Shown piece after piece: positions 1 to 12,546 of a stretch of 64,000 nucleotides of DNA. Under the pieces are notes generated by a model. It was not told the origin of the DNA. It saw only the letters and a program-made list of their open reading frames with translations, and made no database searches. The stretch comes from Adineta steineri (Eukaryota; Rotifera; Eurotatoria; Adinetida; Adinetidae), in the NCBI GenBank assembly GCA_905250115.1, contig CAJNOI010000138.1, positions 62,001 to 126,000 of the forward strand. The letters are read 5' to 3'. Each line of letters opens with the position of its first letter. Position 1 is the stretch's first letter. Both the position numbers and the translations under genes were made by a program.

Positions 1-411
1 AATTCTAAATGGATTCGTGGAGGTGCTGGTCATCGTTCAGCAAATACTGGACATATGTCTGATGATGGTGGTGTATCAACCCCATTACGTTACAAGAAAT
101 CAACTGGTATTCGTAAACCTCAACAAGTTCAATCATCAATTGTTCAACGAAGTGTATCATCAACATTAACAAATAGAAATGTTTTAACACCACTTCGAGG
201 TAAAACAACATCAACAATGTCATCAGTCACAGCAAAATATGCTACACCAATGCGAACAGCATTATCAACAACTAAAAAAGTTGTTTTAAAAAATATTAAA
301 TCATCTGGTTATGGACAATTTAATGTTACAAATAATACAACAACTACAATTAAAAAACAACAACAACAATTGGCTACACTTGCAACACCTGGACGATCGT
401 TTAGAAAATAA
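1..411 (+). CDS. 3' end of an unrecognised basic protein (partial)
   Basis: The reading frame is open from the first base of the window and stops with TAA at 409-411, so this is the last exon (136 codons) of a gene that begins upstream. The fragment is rich in Ser, Thr, Lys, Arg and Gln and has no hydrophobic segment. It carries four Thr-Pro-x-Arg sites (two TPLR, TPMR, TPGR), which fit the CDK phosphorylation consensus; a regulated nuclear or cytoskeletal protein is possible but unproven. A KKQQQQ run precedes the end. AATAAA-like signals follow near 557 and 611. I do not recognise the family. The ATG at 55 is internal and probably not a start. Confidence 0.6.
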   Translation, partial: NSKWIRGGAGHRSANTGHMSDDGGVSTPLRYKKSTGIRKPQQVQSSIVQRSVSSTLTNRNVLTPLRGKTTSTMSSVTAKYATPMRTALSTTKKVVLKNIKSSGYGQFNVTNNTTTTIKKQQQQLATLATPGRSFRK

Positions 412-1073
412 TTCATTCGTGCATTTCTTTTTCATTTCTCTTATTCTATGTCGTTGTGTATAGTTCATAACTTTAAATAATTTGCTCGTTGTATGTATGA
501 TTAAAACAAAACAAAATGATAAATTTATGTATTTTCATCTATATGTTCTAATTGTGAAAATAAATTGTATATTCTTTCAGAAGAAAAATCAATGAATTAT
601 TATCTTATTGAATAAAACTGAATGAATTTTAAATACTGATTATTCTCCATAAATCAGAAGACTATTTAATTCTCGAGATAATTACTCGTTCATTAATATA
701 TTTCATGTTACAACTGTTATTTAGTTTAAATCAATTATGATTAAATATATCATCGTCGATAAAAGAAAATAATCGTATGTGAATGATTACAGGAGGATTT
801 TATGTATTATACAACATATAATTTTAGATCGAATCATATTATTGGTTGCAATAGAAACTTAGATTAAAGTGAAGTTAGGGTAAACCTGGAATGATGATCT
901 CTGATATTTTCTTTTCGTATAATATAGATTTATCCAGGGGTCCTATTTCTATATCTGAATTCACTAGAAGAATATAGAGAAAGATATATATATACATATA
1001 TCACGTTCTCTCTATCCTCCTATATAAACGAAGTGTATTTACTTTACATTTTACTTTTAGACATATATCTATA
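412..1073. other. intergenic, 3' flank and SOD upstream region
   Basis: No coding exon is supported here. It holds the 3' untranslated region of the preceding gene with AATAAA-like signals, then AT-rich DNA with a short TATATA run near 985-1000. A TTACTTTTAG acceptor-like site ends at 1060, just upstream of the SOD start codon. It could be the acceptor of a 5' UTR intron or of spliced-leader trans-splicing. Confidence 0.5.
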
Positions 1074-1974
1074 ATGCATTCATCATTTGCTCTCTTATTC
1101 TTAACTATCCTTGTTACTAACCTCTCATGGTCAGTATTGGCCGGTGATTTTCCAGTAACAGGAGTAGTTTTACTTCAATCAGCACCTCGATCAGATGCAT
1201 TTGGTACTATTAGCATTAACCAACAATTTGAAGGTTATTTATTTATTTATTTATTTATTCTTTATTATTTAAATTTCATTTTTTTAATAGGTGGACCATT
1301 AACTGTTGAAGGTATTTTTTTCAATCTTAAACCAAATAGCCGTTTCGGTTTACATGTTCATGAACAAGGTGATATTACTAATGCATGTACAAGTGCTGGT
1401 GCCCATTTTAATCCATATATGAAATCAGTAAGATTTGTCTTGAATATTTTCTCTTTAGAAAAGTCATTTAATATTTCTATTATTTAGCATGGTAGCGAAC
1501 GAAGTGTTGAACGTCATTGGGGCGATTTCGGAAATATTGTCAGTGATAGTTTAGGTACTTCACGAGTATTTCTTACCATTGTTGAAGGTTCATTGATTGG
1601 TACTGATGGAGTAAGTGAAATTATTTTGAACAAAGAACTTATCTATTAATTTATTTTGTTTAAATTAGTACCTTGGCCGAGCTCTTGTTCTTCATGAACG
1701 TGAAGATGATCTTGGTTTAACTGAACATGAAAAGAGTAAAACAACAGGGTAAGATTGATTTAATACATATAATAATATTTATTATTTTTTCTCTTTGTTT
1801 TCTTATAGAAATTCAGGAGAACGTATTGCTTGTGGTGTTATTGGTATTCGTCGACCAATTGATCGTTTACCAGTTTCACAACAAGTACCATTGAGTTCAA
1901 ATAACCAACGTCAATCAAATTTTGGTTCACAACAATTCCGTCAACCATCACAAGGATTAAGAACAGTTCAATAA
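1074..1974 (+). CDS. secreted Cu/Zn superoxide dismutase
   Basis: Converts superoxide to hydrogen peroxide and oxygen, probably outside the cell or in the secretory pathway. Exons are 1074-1233, 1291-1427, 1488-1610, 1669-1748 and 1809-1974, giving 221 aa. Residues 1-23 form a signal peptide. All ligands are present with the spacing of human SOD1: copper H75, H77, H92 and H149; zinc H92, H100, H109 and D112. The motifs [33 protein letters not shown] and [12 protein letters not shown] are clear. The active-site channel Arg (GVIGIRR) seems kept. About 45 residues of Gln/Ser/Asn-rich tail follow the domain, which is longer than in most animal SODs. Intron 1 contains a (TTTA)n run and its length is a multiple of three without a stop, so retention would keep the frame. 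An expansion of extracellular SODs is known in several invertebrates. Function is well supported. Confidence 0.95.
1235..1260 (+). repeat. (TTTA)n microsatellite in SOD intron 1
   Basis: About six TTTA/TTAT units lie directly after the donor site of SOD intron 1. It is an ordinary simple repeat but likely polymorphic. Confidence 0.8.
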
Positions 1975-3040
1975 AAACAAAGAACTCTTTTTTTTCTTAT
2001 TGTTTTTTCTTATTGTTTTATTTACATACTCACAAACCTATTTGATGTATTTCTTACATTAGACATTTCTTTTTTTGAATACAGAAAGAAAATATGTCAA
2101 TAAAAAAACCGGAGAAAAAAGCAAAAGATAATCTTTTATTTAATGATATGTCTTTCTCAGTTTCAACACAAAAATATTTACAGCATTCATATATTTCAAA
2201 TGCTTATCTACCAATTAATTTGACAAACGATTTGATAAGACTGTCATTATTATATCTATTCCAACTACAACTAATGATATGTCTATGTCAGTATATTGAA
2301 TAGTTGTAGTTTTACTATTCAGTTAGTGAGTTGTTTTTTCAATAAAGACTGCTAGTAATATGTACACAGTCTTTACATAATCATTTGTTTCGAATAGTAC
2401 ATAATGATGCTTCTTTTTTTATATTTTATTTTCAAAGTTTTTAATGATGACACATCCAGCATTAACAAATCAGGGCGTTGATATTTACGAAGGGTTTAGC
2501 ATACACCATGTCTATTTAATGAAGGAAGATATCAAACTAGCTGTGAAGTTCTCATTTCTGTCTTACCATCTGTTATAAATAAGGTTTTATTTTAATACAT
2601 TTATTTATAAAAATAGAAATTTTTGACTTCAAAAATCAAACAAAAAAATCAAACAACATTATAAGCTCTTACTAAACAGCTATTGTTAATATCTTATCTT
2701 GAACGAAGTCAATAATTTATTCAGCAAGTAAAGTTCCAGTATTCTAATAAATTTATTTGATATAGTCACCGTACTTAGAGTATGAAATTGTAGTCGAGAA
2801 CTTTCAAGAATTAACATCTGCCTTCATGTCTGTCCATAAGTTAACAATTGTAATGTTCTTTTTCTCTTTTTTCATAAGTTCTTCTTTTCATTCGCATATT
2901 TCTAACACGCCTTTGTCCCGTCAGACGCAATCATTGATCAAAAAGAAAACACGAGAACACAAGTATTTGTTTGCATAAGCATTTTTCAATTTCATTCTTT
3001 CCAATTCCACCAAAAATAAGAACATTTCACTATCTGAAAA
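1975..3040. other. intergenic region
   Basis: No gene is supported. A 69-codon ORF at 2094-2303 lacks family resemblance and has no obvious splice partners. A 12-nt string aatgatatgtct occurs at about 2143 and again at about 2272, and an imperfect hairpin (ATTGAATAG facing CTATTCAGT) lies near 2293-2325. This could be a decayed copy of something or chance. The last 150 bases are the likely promoter and 5' UTR of the SEA-domain gene. Confidence 0.4.
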
Positions 3041-6000
3041 ATGATTATTAATGGTGATAGTGACGCAAATTCGACTCTTGAACAAAATGGAACTGTATCA
3101 TATATTAAACTTGATGAACATTCAACATTGAATACATATTCATCAACTGTTCTTAGTAATTATAGTGCCGATGATGAAAATGATGATAATCATCATCTAC
3201 CAAAATTTATATGGAAACGACAAAAAATTTTCGATAACAATTGTAATAATCCGTAAGTTGATTTACGTATTATTTTTTTGTAAAGGTTAAGGACTAATCC
3301 TTAGAAGAAGAAGAAAAAGCGAAATAGAGGTTGTTATAATGTTAATATATACGGCTGACTAGACACACACACATCGATATAGAGACATATATCAGCGTAA
3401 AAGTACATAATGAAGTTATGAAGAACTCATAGATAAATATGATACTGACAACACAACTGTCCACGAATATTCCTTCTTTATCAAAAAAAGATTTAGTGTA
3501 GGATGAATAGTTTTATCTCGATTGTTTTTTTTATTCAAGTTTTGTTAATTTTATTTAAGAGAACGTCTTCCTAACGATAATAATGTTCTTAAAAATTTAC
3601 ATATCGATCAAAATTTAATTATGTTAACAAAAGAAAATGGTACATATTCATATGATGATGAACTACAATCATCACCGTCGAGAAGTGTACCATCTATACC
3701 TGAAGATAAACTTCATCGAGTAGGTATTGTTATTTAAAATATAAATAAAAACGAAAGATTATTATTTATTATTTAGAGAAATCCACATACAGTACGACAA
3801 GAACTTAAAATGTTTGATGATTTCGCACCAGAAACAGATTTATCAGATATACATCTAAATGAAATGCCCGGTCTTCATAATACAGGTAAACATTTTTTTT
3901 TCCTCTGATATATAAAATTTCTAATTTAATTAGATCAATGGAAACGTATTGCTGGTCGAACATTTCACTCGTCACCACCATTATCTCGTCAATATTATCA
4001 AACGATTACATCAACATTAGAATTACAAGACGGACAAGTACCACAACCATTAGGTTCATATCGACGACCAGGTCGTAGTCCAAACGAACCATTTAATTCA
4101 GAAATTGCTAAATCTACTTGTCGATTACCACGTCGTCGAATTTTATTTGGTTCATTTATAGCTGTTGTAATTATTGCTATTGTCGTTTCTGTTATTCTCG
4201 CTGTTATGATAGGTAAAAAGAAAAGAATTGAAAATACTAATTAATAATCAAATTTTTTATGTTTTTTTCTAATTACAGTTCCAAAACCGAGTACAACAAC
4301 AACAACAGTTTTTTATGAAGGAAGAGTTCATGTTATTGCACAATTTAATAAATCACTTTTAGATCTATCGTCAACATTAGCTAAAAGCTATCAAGGAGAA
4401 TTTTGTTCATTGGTAAACACAATAGTTTTTCTTTATTTTTCTTTTGCCTTAACAATAGAACTATTTTCTTTTGACTATATACATATTTACAGTTCGTGAC
4501 AGATGTATACAATAATATGCCATCCTTTTTTGTGCTTTACGTTTTATTAGATTTTCTTTAAATCCCAAGTTAATACAAATATTTGAGATCTTCTTCTTTT
4601 TCTTCGACACATATTATAAAAGGAGAAGAAAAAAAAAGTCATTTCATATTTAATTCCCATGATATCATTTAGTCAATTCTTATTCATATCATTGATTGAC
4701 TATTCTTATCGAATGTATCATTTACGCTTGGTTACAGTCGACAAAATGTTAAGCAAGAAAAAACCAAGAGAAGATAGATTAGGATTATTACAAAAAGATC
4801 GGAGAAGAGAAGAGAGAGAGAACAAGAAAAAGTTTTCTTTCTCTCTCTCTCTTGTTTATAATTCGCTCATGTTCATCTATCTATCGATCGATCGGTTGGT
4901 TCACGATTATTTATTCCAGTGTAGAGCCAATTTGATTTCTATCTACAACTATCGAGATAGAATGTGCATGCAACAAGTAACAAAATTGAATTAGATCGAG
5001 CGTGTGCCTGTTTCGACCAGTCTTCTTTTCTCTTGAACAAGTCGTCGTTTTTTTTCGGCTGAAGGCTTTTCTTTTTCTCTTATCTATATATACATTATTT
5101 AGATTGGAACAACATTAGCTGATACAAGAACGAAATATGCTGCATTTTATTCAACTTGTACTGTAACTTCTTTTCATCATGGAAGTATTATTGCAAATTT
5201 TGTACTTGGTTTTACACGTTATCAAAATGTAACACGTCTTAATTATTTTCTTAATCGTACATTAGTTAATAAACAATTATTTGGTGGAACAATTTCATCT
5301 ATAAGATTTAATTTAACTTTATATAATTCAAATAGTACTTATCCAAATTCAACTGATTATTATGATGAAGATAATTCTGATTTTGCAGCTTATCCAGAAA
5401 AAATTATAATGACTGAACAAAATTCTACAAATGAATTACAACAACAACAACAAACTGCACATACATCGTATACAACGGTTACATATACAACACTTGAAAC
5501 AGGTTTGTCTATTACTATATCAGAAACTATAACAATTACTAATAATAATAATAATAATAATCTTGAAAAATCGCCTATTAATAATAAAAATTATGAGCTT
5601 ATATTAATACCAACAATTGAAAATGGAAAAACTGTTGCTGTTCCTACTGGTAATGGGAATGAAAAACCTCCTTTACCACCAGCATCATCATCATCATCAT
5701 CATCACCACCGCCGCCAACACCACCGGCACAATCACCACCACCACTAACAACAGCATCATCAAATATAGCCCCAACAAAAACGTCATCTCAACTTAATCT
5801 TATTCGACCATTGAAAAAATTTGGTGATACAAATTTTGCTTATATTGATGCATCAAGTGATGATCCTACATATAGTTCAGGAGATGGTATTAATATAAAT
5901 GTATCCTTGTGTAATTTGTTTGTCCTTGATTCCCTTTAGAATTGCTTTTCTTTTTAAACTCAACTTCTTCTATTCTTATTTCTCTCATTTAGTTTCATCA

Positions 6001-7461
6001 ACTTTAGGAGATCTAACTACTCGAGATTCTACATCAACAGCATCAACAGTATCACTTGATAATGGAACAATAACAGATTCTACTTCTACTCTAGCGGATA
6101 ACTTTATTTTACCAACACCATCAAATACAACAACAAAAGGAACTACAAATCGACCTACTACTACAACGCGTCCTCCGGTGAAAACTAAAAATGAGAGTAG
6201 CGAAGAAAAAAAACCCTCACGTCCTAATTCAAATGTAATAAAACGACAACGTCGTATGATTGTACCAAAAACTCAACGTCGTCTATTACAATATGAATTA
6301 ATGCCAACAGGAAAAGTGTATTATGTTGATCGGCCAATATATAATGAAAATCAAAGTTTTCATTATGATAATGATGATAATTCAAGTACTATACTTAGTA
6401 CAATATTATCTCGTTCAAGTTCAGTCGATACATTGAGTGATAAACGTTATCGTCATCATCATCATCATCAGCAACAGAATCGAAAATATTACCATGATTT
6501 ATCATTGAAAAAAAATGAACAAAAATTATCAGTCGGAGGAAGATTAGCATCAAATCATAATTTACCAACAACAACAACAATATCATCATTTAAACCAATA
6601 AATACGAATACTAAAAAAAATCGATTTTCTTCATTTGAACCAACACGAGAATCATTAGATCAAGTATTTGATGTTTTAATTGCAGCTGATAAACGACGAG
6701 AAGAAAATGATTTTTGGAGAGAAAAATTCGAACAACGTACACCAATTTCACGTGCACAAATCGTTAATAATCGAATACAACATGCAGCTAATACAAATAC
6801 AATGCCATTTTTTCGTTCAAAACAAACACAACCATCTCCAAATTCTATTTTGAATCATAATGATAATCGTTCACAATCTTATACCAATAAGCGTACTTCA
6901 TTATATGAAGCTACTAATCGACAGAATGGTAATTTATTAGAAGATTGCCTTCGACGACGAACACAAATTGTTCAACAACAACCACCACAACAACAACAAC
7001 AACTACCACCACCAATAACAGAACGTAATTATTCACCAAATACGATTTATTCTACAAATTATCCTAAACATCAATTACCTCCAACTGGCAAACCACCACT
7101 TCCTACAACAACTACTGCTACTCATCAACCCGTACGTATTCTTCCGTTATCGAATGGTCGCTTAGGTCGTGCTCCACAAGCTCGACAAACATCTGATGAT
7201 CTTTCTTCTACATCCGACGTATGGGCAGCACGTTCATCGATAGAAGATGAAACTCGTCCAACTAAAAAATCATCACTTCATGCACGTTTTCCATCAGCTA
7301 TTAATCGTCCTCGAACCAATGAACCAAAAAATCTTAATAATAAACGTGCATTAAGTGTTGGACAACAAAAACCAAATCGAACACAAAATAAAAATTTATT
7401 AACAACGTCAGCAACAACAACAAAAAGCAAATTTTTTGATTTATTTAAATTTAATCGTTAG
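3041..7461 (+). CDS. single-pass membrane protein with SEA domain and long low-complexity tail
   Basis: Exons 3041-3252, 3560-3719, 3777-3885, 3934-4212, 4279-4412, 5103-5910 and 5993-7461 join in phase to 1,056 aa. Residues 1-229 are hydrophilic and acidic. RRR then precedes a 24-residue hydrophobic segment (about 230-253), which predicts N-in/C-out topology. A SEA-like domain follows (about 258-375) with conserved spacing, a Cys pair and G325-S326-I-I-A at the position of the G-SVVV autocleavage site. Several N-x-S/T sites fit an extracellular location. The remaining 650 residues are Ser/Thr/Pro/Gln-rich and basic, with poly-Asn, poly-Ser, poly-Pro, His and Gln runs, unlike a normal ectodomain. 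The 690 nt intron 4413-5102 splits the SEA domain. Retention of intron 5911-5992 would stop at 5940, giving a short isoform ending after the SEA region. SEA domains occur in mucin-like and adhesion proteins; the specific family is not recognised. Confidence 0.75.
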
Positions 7462-7491
7462 TTTTCTTTTTTTTACATAAGCAATGAATTG

Positions 7492-7510
7492 ATATATATA
7501 TATATATATA
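7492..7510. repeat. (TA)n run between convergent genes
   Basis: A (TA)n tract sits in the 58 bp between the stop codons of the SEA-domain gene and the amino acid transporter. The two 3' UTRs must overlap or be extremely short. Confidence 0.8.
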
Positions 7511-7519
7511 ATCTTATAG

Positions 7520-9429
7520 TCAAATAAAAACCGGGAAAAGATATTTTCCAGCTTGTTGCATCCCATAAAAAAAATAAATAGAAAATCCAATTATCATCCA
7601 TAGGATAAATCGTATCCATGTTATAAAACTTAATTTTAACATTAAATATATATTACAAAAAATACTAAATATTGGTAACCAAGGCACAAATGGTGTTAAA
7701 AAAATATTTCCTGATTCATCCGAAATATTCTGTTTTCTACTGCAAAAATTTTTGTAAATCATATTAATTAAAATATATAATAAAAATAAAAATATTAATA
7801 ATATTAATGGATCTATATAATCATGTTGTTCAAATGAATAAATTGATATAAAACATAATATTATTATTATTACTATTATAGATGATATATTTTTTGTTAA
7901 TTCATAACTACTGTCATCTATAGTTTCATAACGTGATATTAATACAGCTAATGCAACTTGTGTATAGGCAATTAATGTACCTATACTTAACATTTCAACT
8001 AATGTTAATAAATCAAATACTAATGCCATTACGGCTGCTAAAAAACCACCAATAAGTGTTGAATAAATTGGTGTATGAGATCTATTTGAAACTTTACTAA
8101 ATATTGGAAATAGAAGGCCATCTGATGCCATTGAATATAAAACACGAGGTAATGGAAATAACGATCCAATAATACTTGATGTAAGGCCTGTAACAGCTCC
8201 AAGGGTAACTAGAAAATAAAATATGTATATAATCAAGAAATGTATATATATATTGATAAAAATTCATACTTGCAATCTTTACATGTGAAAGTCCAACACG
8301 ATCGAATGCATCAGGTAATGATGCATCGACTCTTATTGAATAATAAGGTACTATAAGTGTTAATACAGCACTTACAGCACAATAAACAAAACAACAAATA
8401 AAAAGAACAAGACAAATACTAATTGGAATTGCTCTTCGAGGATTTTCTGTTTCTTCACCTGTCGTTGCAACAAGATCAAATCCAACAAATGCATAAAAAC
8501 ATGTAGCTGCACCGGATAATACACCTGAAAATGAATATGGTAAAAATCCACCAGTTCCTGCTCGAATTATTGTTTTATTCAGTTTCATTTCATTCATTGA
8601 TATATGCCAATTATCAGTATTTACTTTGAAGAGACCACTTATAATAATAACTTAAAAAAATCATAAAGAAAAAAAATTTTTTGTTATAAATTTACTTGCT
8701 ACACTAATTAAATTAACTAATGTACAAAAATTATTTGTTCGACTTGATTCTTTAACTCCAATAGCTAAAATCATAGTTGTAATTAATGTCAGACCAAATG
8801 CTCCTATATCCATATAGGGTGCAAACATATCAAATGGATTCGGAAATGGAAATGGAAAATTTGTTTGAAAAAAAAGACTCATACGGAAATTAATTATTGA
8901 ATCAACTGAACTTGTCCATGCACGTGCTGCCGATGCTATCTATGCCAAATAAATGTTTCAATATTTTTTTAGAAAAAAAAAGTATTATTTACCAGCACCC
9001 ACAATATATTCAAGAATTAAATTCCAACCTAGAAACTAAAATAAAATGACTATTATTAATAGTTTAAAACAATCAACCTGTAATAAAAGCTGCTAATTCT
9101 CCAATAATGACATAGGAATACACATAAGCAGATCCTGCACGTGGATATTTCGAACCTAATTCTGCATAGCATAAACCTGAGAACAGTGAAGCTATACCAG
9201 CAATAAGAAACGATAGAATAACACCAGGTCCAGCTAAATCACGTGCAACTGTACCAGCAAGTATATAAATGCCAGCACCTAGTGTACTACCAATTCCTAA
9301 TGTCGTTAAATCGATTACTGTTAAGCATCGTCGTAATTGTGAATGAAGAGCATTAGCCGCCGTAATTCGTTTACGGCGTGATAAAACAGCTAACGTACGT
9401 TGTATAAAATTATTGTTCTCGATACTCAT
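7520..9429 (-). CDS. cationic amino acid transporter, SLC7/CAT family
   Basis: Plasma-membrane permease of the APC superfamily, predicted to move cationic amino acids such as arginine and lysine. Exons in gene order are 9429-9078, 9028-8993, 8935-8696, 8650-8270 and 8208-7520, giving 565 aa. Exon 2 is a 36 nt micro-exon encoding the NLILEYIVGA stretch typical of CATs. Clear motifs are GIGSTLGAGIYIL in TM1, CYAELGSKYPRAGSAYVYSY, YAFVGFDLVATTGEE, PLPRVLYSMASDGLLF and the C-terminal PFVPWLPIFSIFCNIYLM. The length is near the 600-650 aa of animal CATs but with a short C-terminus. About 12-14 membrane segments are visible. Transcription diverges from the giant gene across a 3.1 kb spacer. Family is certain; whether the ortholog is CAT1-3 or CAT4 cannot be told by eye. 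Confidence 0.93.
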
Positions 9430-12400
9430 TTATAAAAATTTCAAATATAATCAGATAACTATTTAAGTTCACAAATGTTTAATGCGATTTAATTAAATCT
9501 AACTTATAAAAAATATGCATTACAGGATATAATTCACAATTTTTTCTCGTTAATATACGCCATTTGTCGTATGTTCGAAGTAGTGATGTATGACGGCCTT
9601 ATCAACGTGCACAAATAAATGACTAGTAATAAATATATGCACGTATGCTGCAGTTTTTTTTCTTCCAGTAGTTTTTTTTTTATATTATATTTTTTCTCAT
9701 TGCTTTCATGTGTGCGAACGACCGTCAAATGTAAAGAAAACTTCAATACTCTCACACATACATGACAACCGTGTCCTATAAACATGTGCAGCAATTAGAA
9801 AAGAAAAAAGAACAAAAGTAATAGTAAAAAGGTGTATAGAATGGAATTTTAAAATACTCTAATATATACATATATATGTATATTTATGATCTTATCTAGT
9901 AGCAGAAAGAGAATGTTTATTGATGGTAAAATGTGAAATAGATGTATATATATATTTGCAATTATTACACGCACGCATAGTAGCGTATTTATTTTGTTCA
10001 ACCGAATCACTCCGCCTCTTTGAGGTTGTAATCGGTCACTATAATAATAGTAGACTACGCATTAGATGTAAAATGAAAAACGAAAGTGGGACGAACATTC
10101 TTCTTCTTCTTTTTCTTCTTCTTTTTTCTATAGCTGTCTTTTTTTATGAGCCGATTGAATATATTGAACAACGCGTACGTACAGTAATTCATATTCAACA
10201 TATAGACGAATATTCGAGAGAGAAAGAAAGAAAGAAAGAGTCTCTTAAGCTAAGAGAAGATAGGTTTATATTACTTATTATGAATATCAAATTTTTTTAC
10301 ATCATACGACTTAATCGATGAATTAGAAAGACTAAAAGGCGTTGTCTGGCTTTCACTCATTTGTCTCGCATACTTACACATGCAATGCGATTTAGAATTA
10401 TTTTGTCTCTCGTTTTATTTAGTTATATTATATAGGTTCATGATTGATTCATTAGATCCATAATTTCTTTTAGCTTTTTATAAATGATAATCACGCATGA
10501 AATTAAATTTTTGAATAAATTATTGAGTTTATATATTTCATAGATTAAAAACAAGAAAATTTTTCTCTAATAAACATTCTTCTTTCGAAATTTATTGAAG
10601 ATATCTTTACACGTGTTGAATATGATAGGATCAAAATGATAAAAATCATAACATGATATTTATATTTTCTATATATCTTCTTCTTTTTTTTTTATTTATT
10701 CACATATTTTAAAAAACAGTTATAGACATTCATTAACTATTTACCGACTATAAAAAAGAAATCTGGTTTCATTTGAAATGAATATGAATATGAGAATATA
10801 TTACTAAACATCTTGTGTGCGTGTGCATGTGCATGCGTGTGTATGCACGTATATATGGACACTTAGAAGTTTTTTTCTTCGTCGCCTTATGACCTATTTT
10901 CGAGAGAGTTTATATATATGTATAAGTATGTGCAGGCGTTTGATTATGGATTGAATGAAATACAAGTGTAGGTAATAAGTGTGGACAACGGCATATTTTA
11001 TAAGTTTTCAACTTGACTCAAAGCATGGTACAAGTAGTGAAATATGAAATTAAGAGTAGACGAAACAGAACTATACTTGAAAATAATGATGATGCAGTCA
11101 TCAAAATTTTTCGACTATTGTTATTTTGTAATGAAAACAGACATAACATGTATGGTTTATTCTGACCAACAAACAACATATTGAATAATAAAGATTCATT
11201 TTTTTGTTCTGTGTTTCTTTTTTTTTATTATCAAAAATATGGATTATTTTCTTTAGATCATCAAAGGTTCTTTTCTTGGTTGAGCTCACCACGTGTCATC
11301 TTCTCATTTAGCTCAATGAGTTTGGTTAACGTCGAGAGCTCTTCTACTCAATTATCATATTGTACAAAGGACACAATTTCAATTTTATATTGAACAAAAG
11401 GAGAAGATTTTCCTCGCTTCTCCTCCTTCTCCTCCTCCTTTTCACTTTGGACTTCACGTAGAGATATAAATTATAAATCATCGACAATAAAAACAACGAC
11501 TATATGTCTATTGTCTTGTTGTAAAACGTACTATATACAAAAAAGGTAAACATTAAATATTTTCTTTCAGGTATCTGCACATAGTCCAGTGTATTAACTT
11601 TATCTGATGACTATCTTTTTTTTTGTGTGATGGATAATATAGATGAGCCGTCTAGTGCATCATATGATTATTTGGAGATATATGTATTGTTTTAAACAAA
11701 GAGAAAAGAAAGTGACTGCATAATATCAGTTTCTTACGTGTTCGTTTATTTTTTTGTTAGAGATATGTCTCATATTTTGAATAGTAAGAGACAACCTGAT
11801 AAATCAAACAATCGATTTGTTTTGTCATCATTTATTTTCGCTTTCCTTTTTTGTTATTTGGTAGAAAATACAATTTTGGTTGACTTTTGATAGGCGATCA
11901 AGACTACGATCAATCAACGTGATTATTCTCCGCTACTACTTTACTTATACACTTTACCGTATATGTATACACACATACGATCGACAGTGGTGATAGCAAT
12001 AAGCAACAACTGACCGTTTAATTACTAAAACGTAGGTATGATAGCCTAAAGAACTATTACACAAGGGAGCATACACCTGTACATGTATATACATAAATAT
12101 ATATATACGCACGTATATCTTTTAAAAAAAGCGCTTTTAACCTTGAGATACTGATGTTGGCAACTATTATCATTACGATGAAATAAAATGACACAATCAC
12201 GTGTATATATTCGTGATCAAGACAATAGAAACTAACCACCTATTGTTGCTATTGTTCTTACAAGGTATAGCATATGAATGATCGAGTGCATTATGGAAAT
12301 TGTTCGTTGAGGACATGAGTTCGGCAGAAGATCTTGCAATTTATAATTATCTCTTTCTTCTATAGTTATTAAAACTTTTTTGATTATTTAAAAAAAAACT

Positions 12401-12546
12401 TATAAGTATAACTTGAGCAATATTTTAGACAACAAAAGAAGGAAAGATAATTGCGAAGTTTTGTTTTTTTATGAGATACCTTTATATATATATATGATTA
12501 ATGAGATGAACTGTACATTATTTGCTTTTTATGTTTTTAGGTTTAC
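9430..12546. other. divergent intergenic region with probable 5' UTR intron of the giant gene
   Basis: This 3.1 kb stretch separates the start codons of the transporter (minus) and the giant gene (plus). No exon coding for a recognisable protein is present; the ORFs seen are short and of simple composition. A good acceptor, TTTTTAG, ends at 12540, only six bases before the ATG at 12547, so the giant gene probably has a non-coding 5' exon upstream or receives a spliced leader. A second polypyrimidine acceptor-like site ends near 11570. Simple repeats include TTC runs (10098-10130), GT-rich sequence (10815-10850) and CTC runs (11411-11445). Confidence 0.5.

Noticed and set aside
2094-2303. 69-codon ORF after the SOD gene
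   Set aside because: No homology pattern, no supporting splice sites; likely chance or degenerate sequence.
5899-5992. Hydrophobic segment as a second transmembrane helix of the SEA protein
   Set aside because: It is read only in a frame not connected to the upstream exon and is bounded by good splice sites (donor 5911, acceptor 5992); treated as an intron.
9920-10321. 133-codon ORF in the divergent spacer
   Set aside because: Composed of TTC/TTA-rich simple sequence; no domain or signal.
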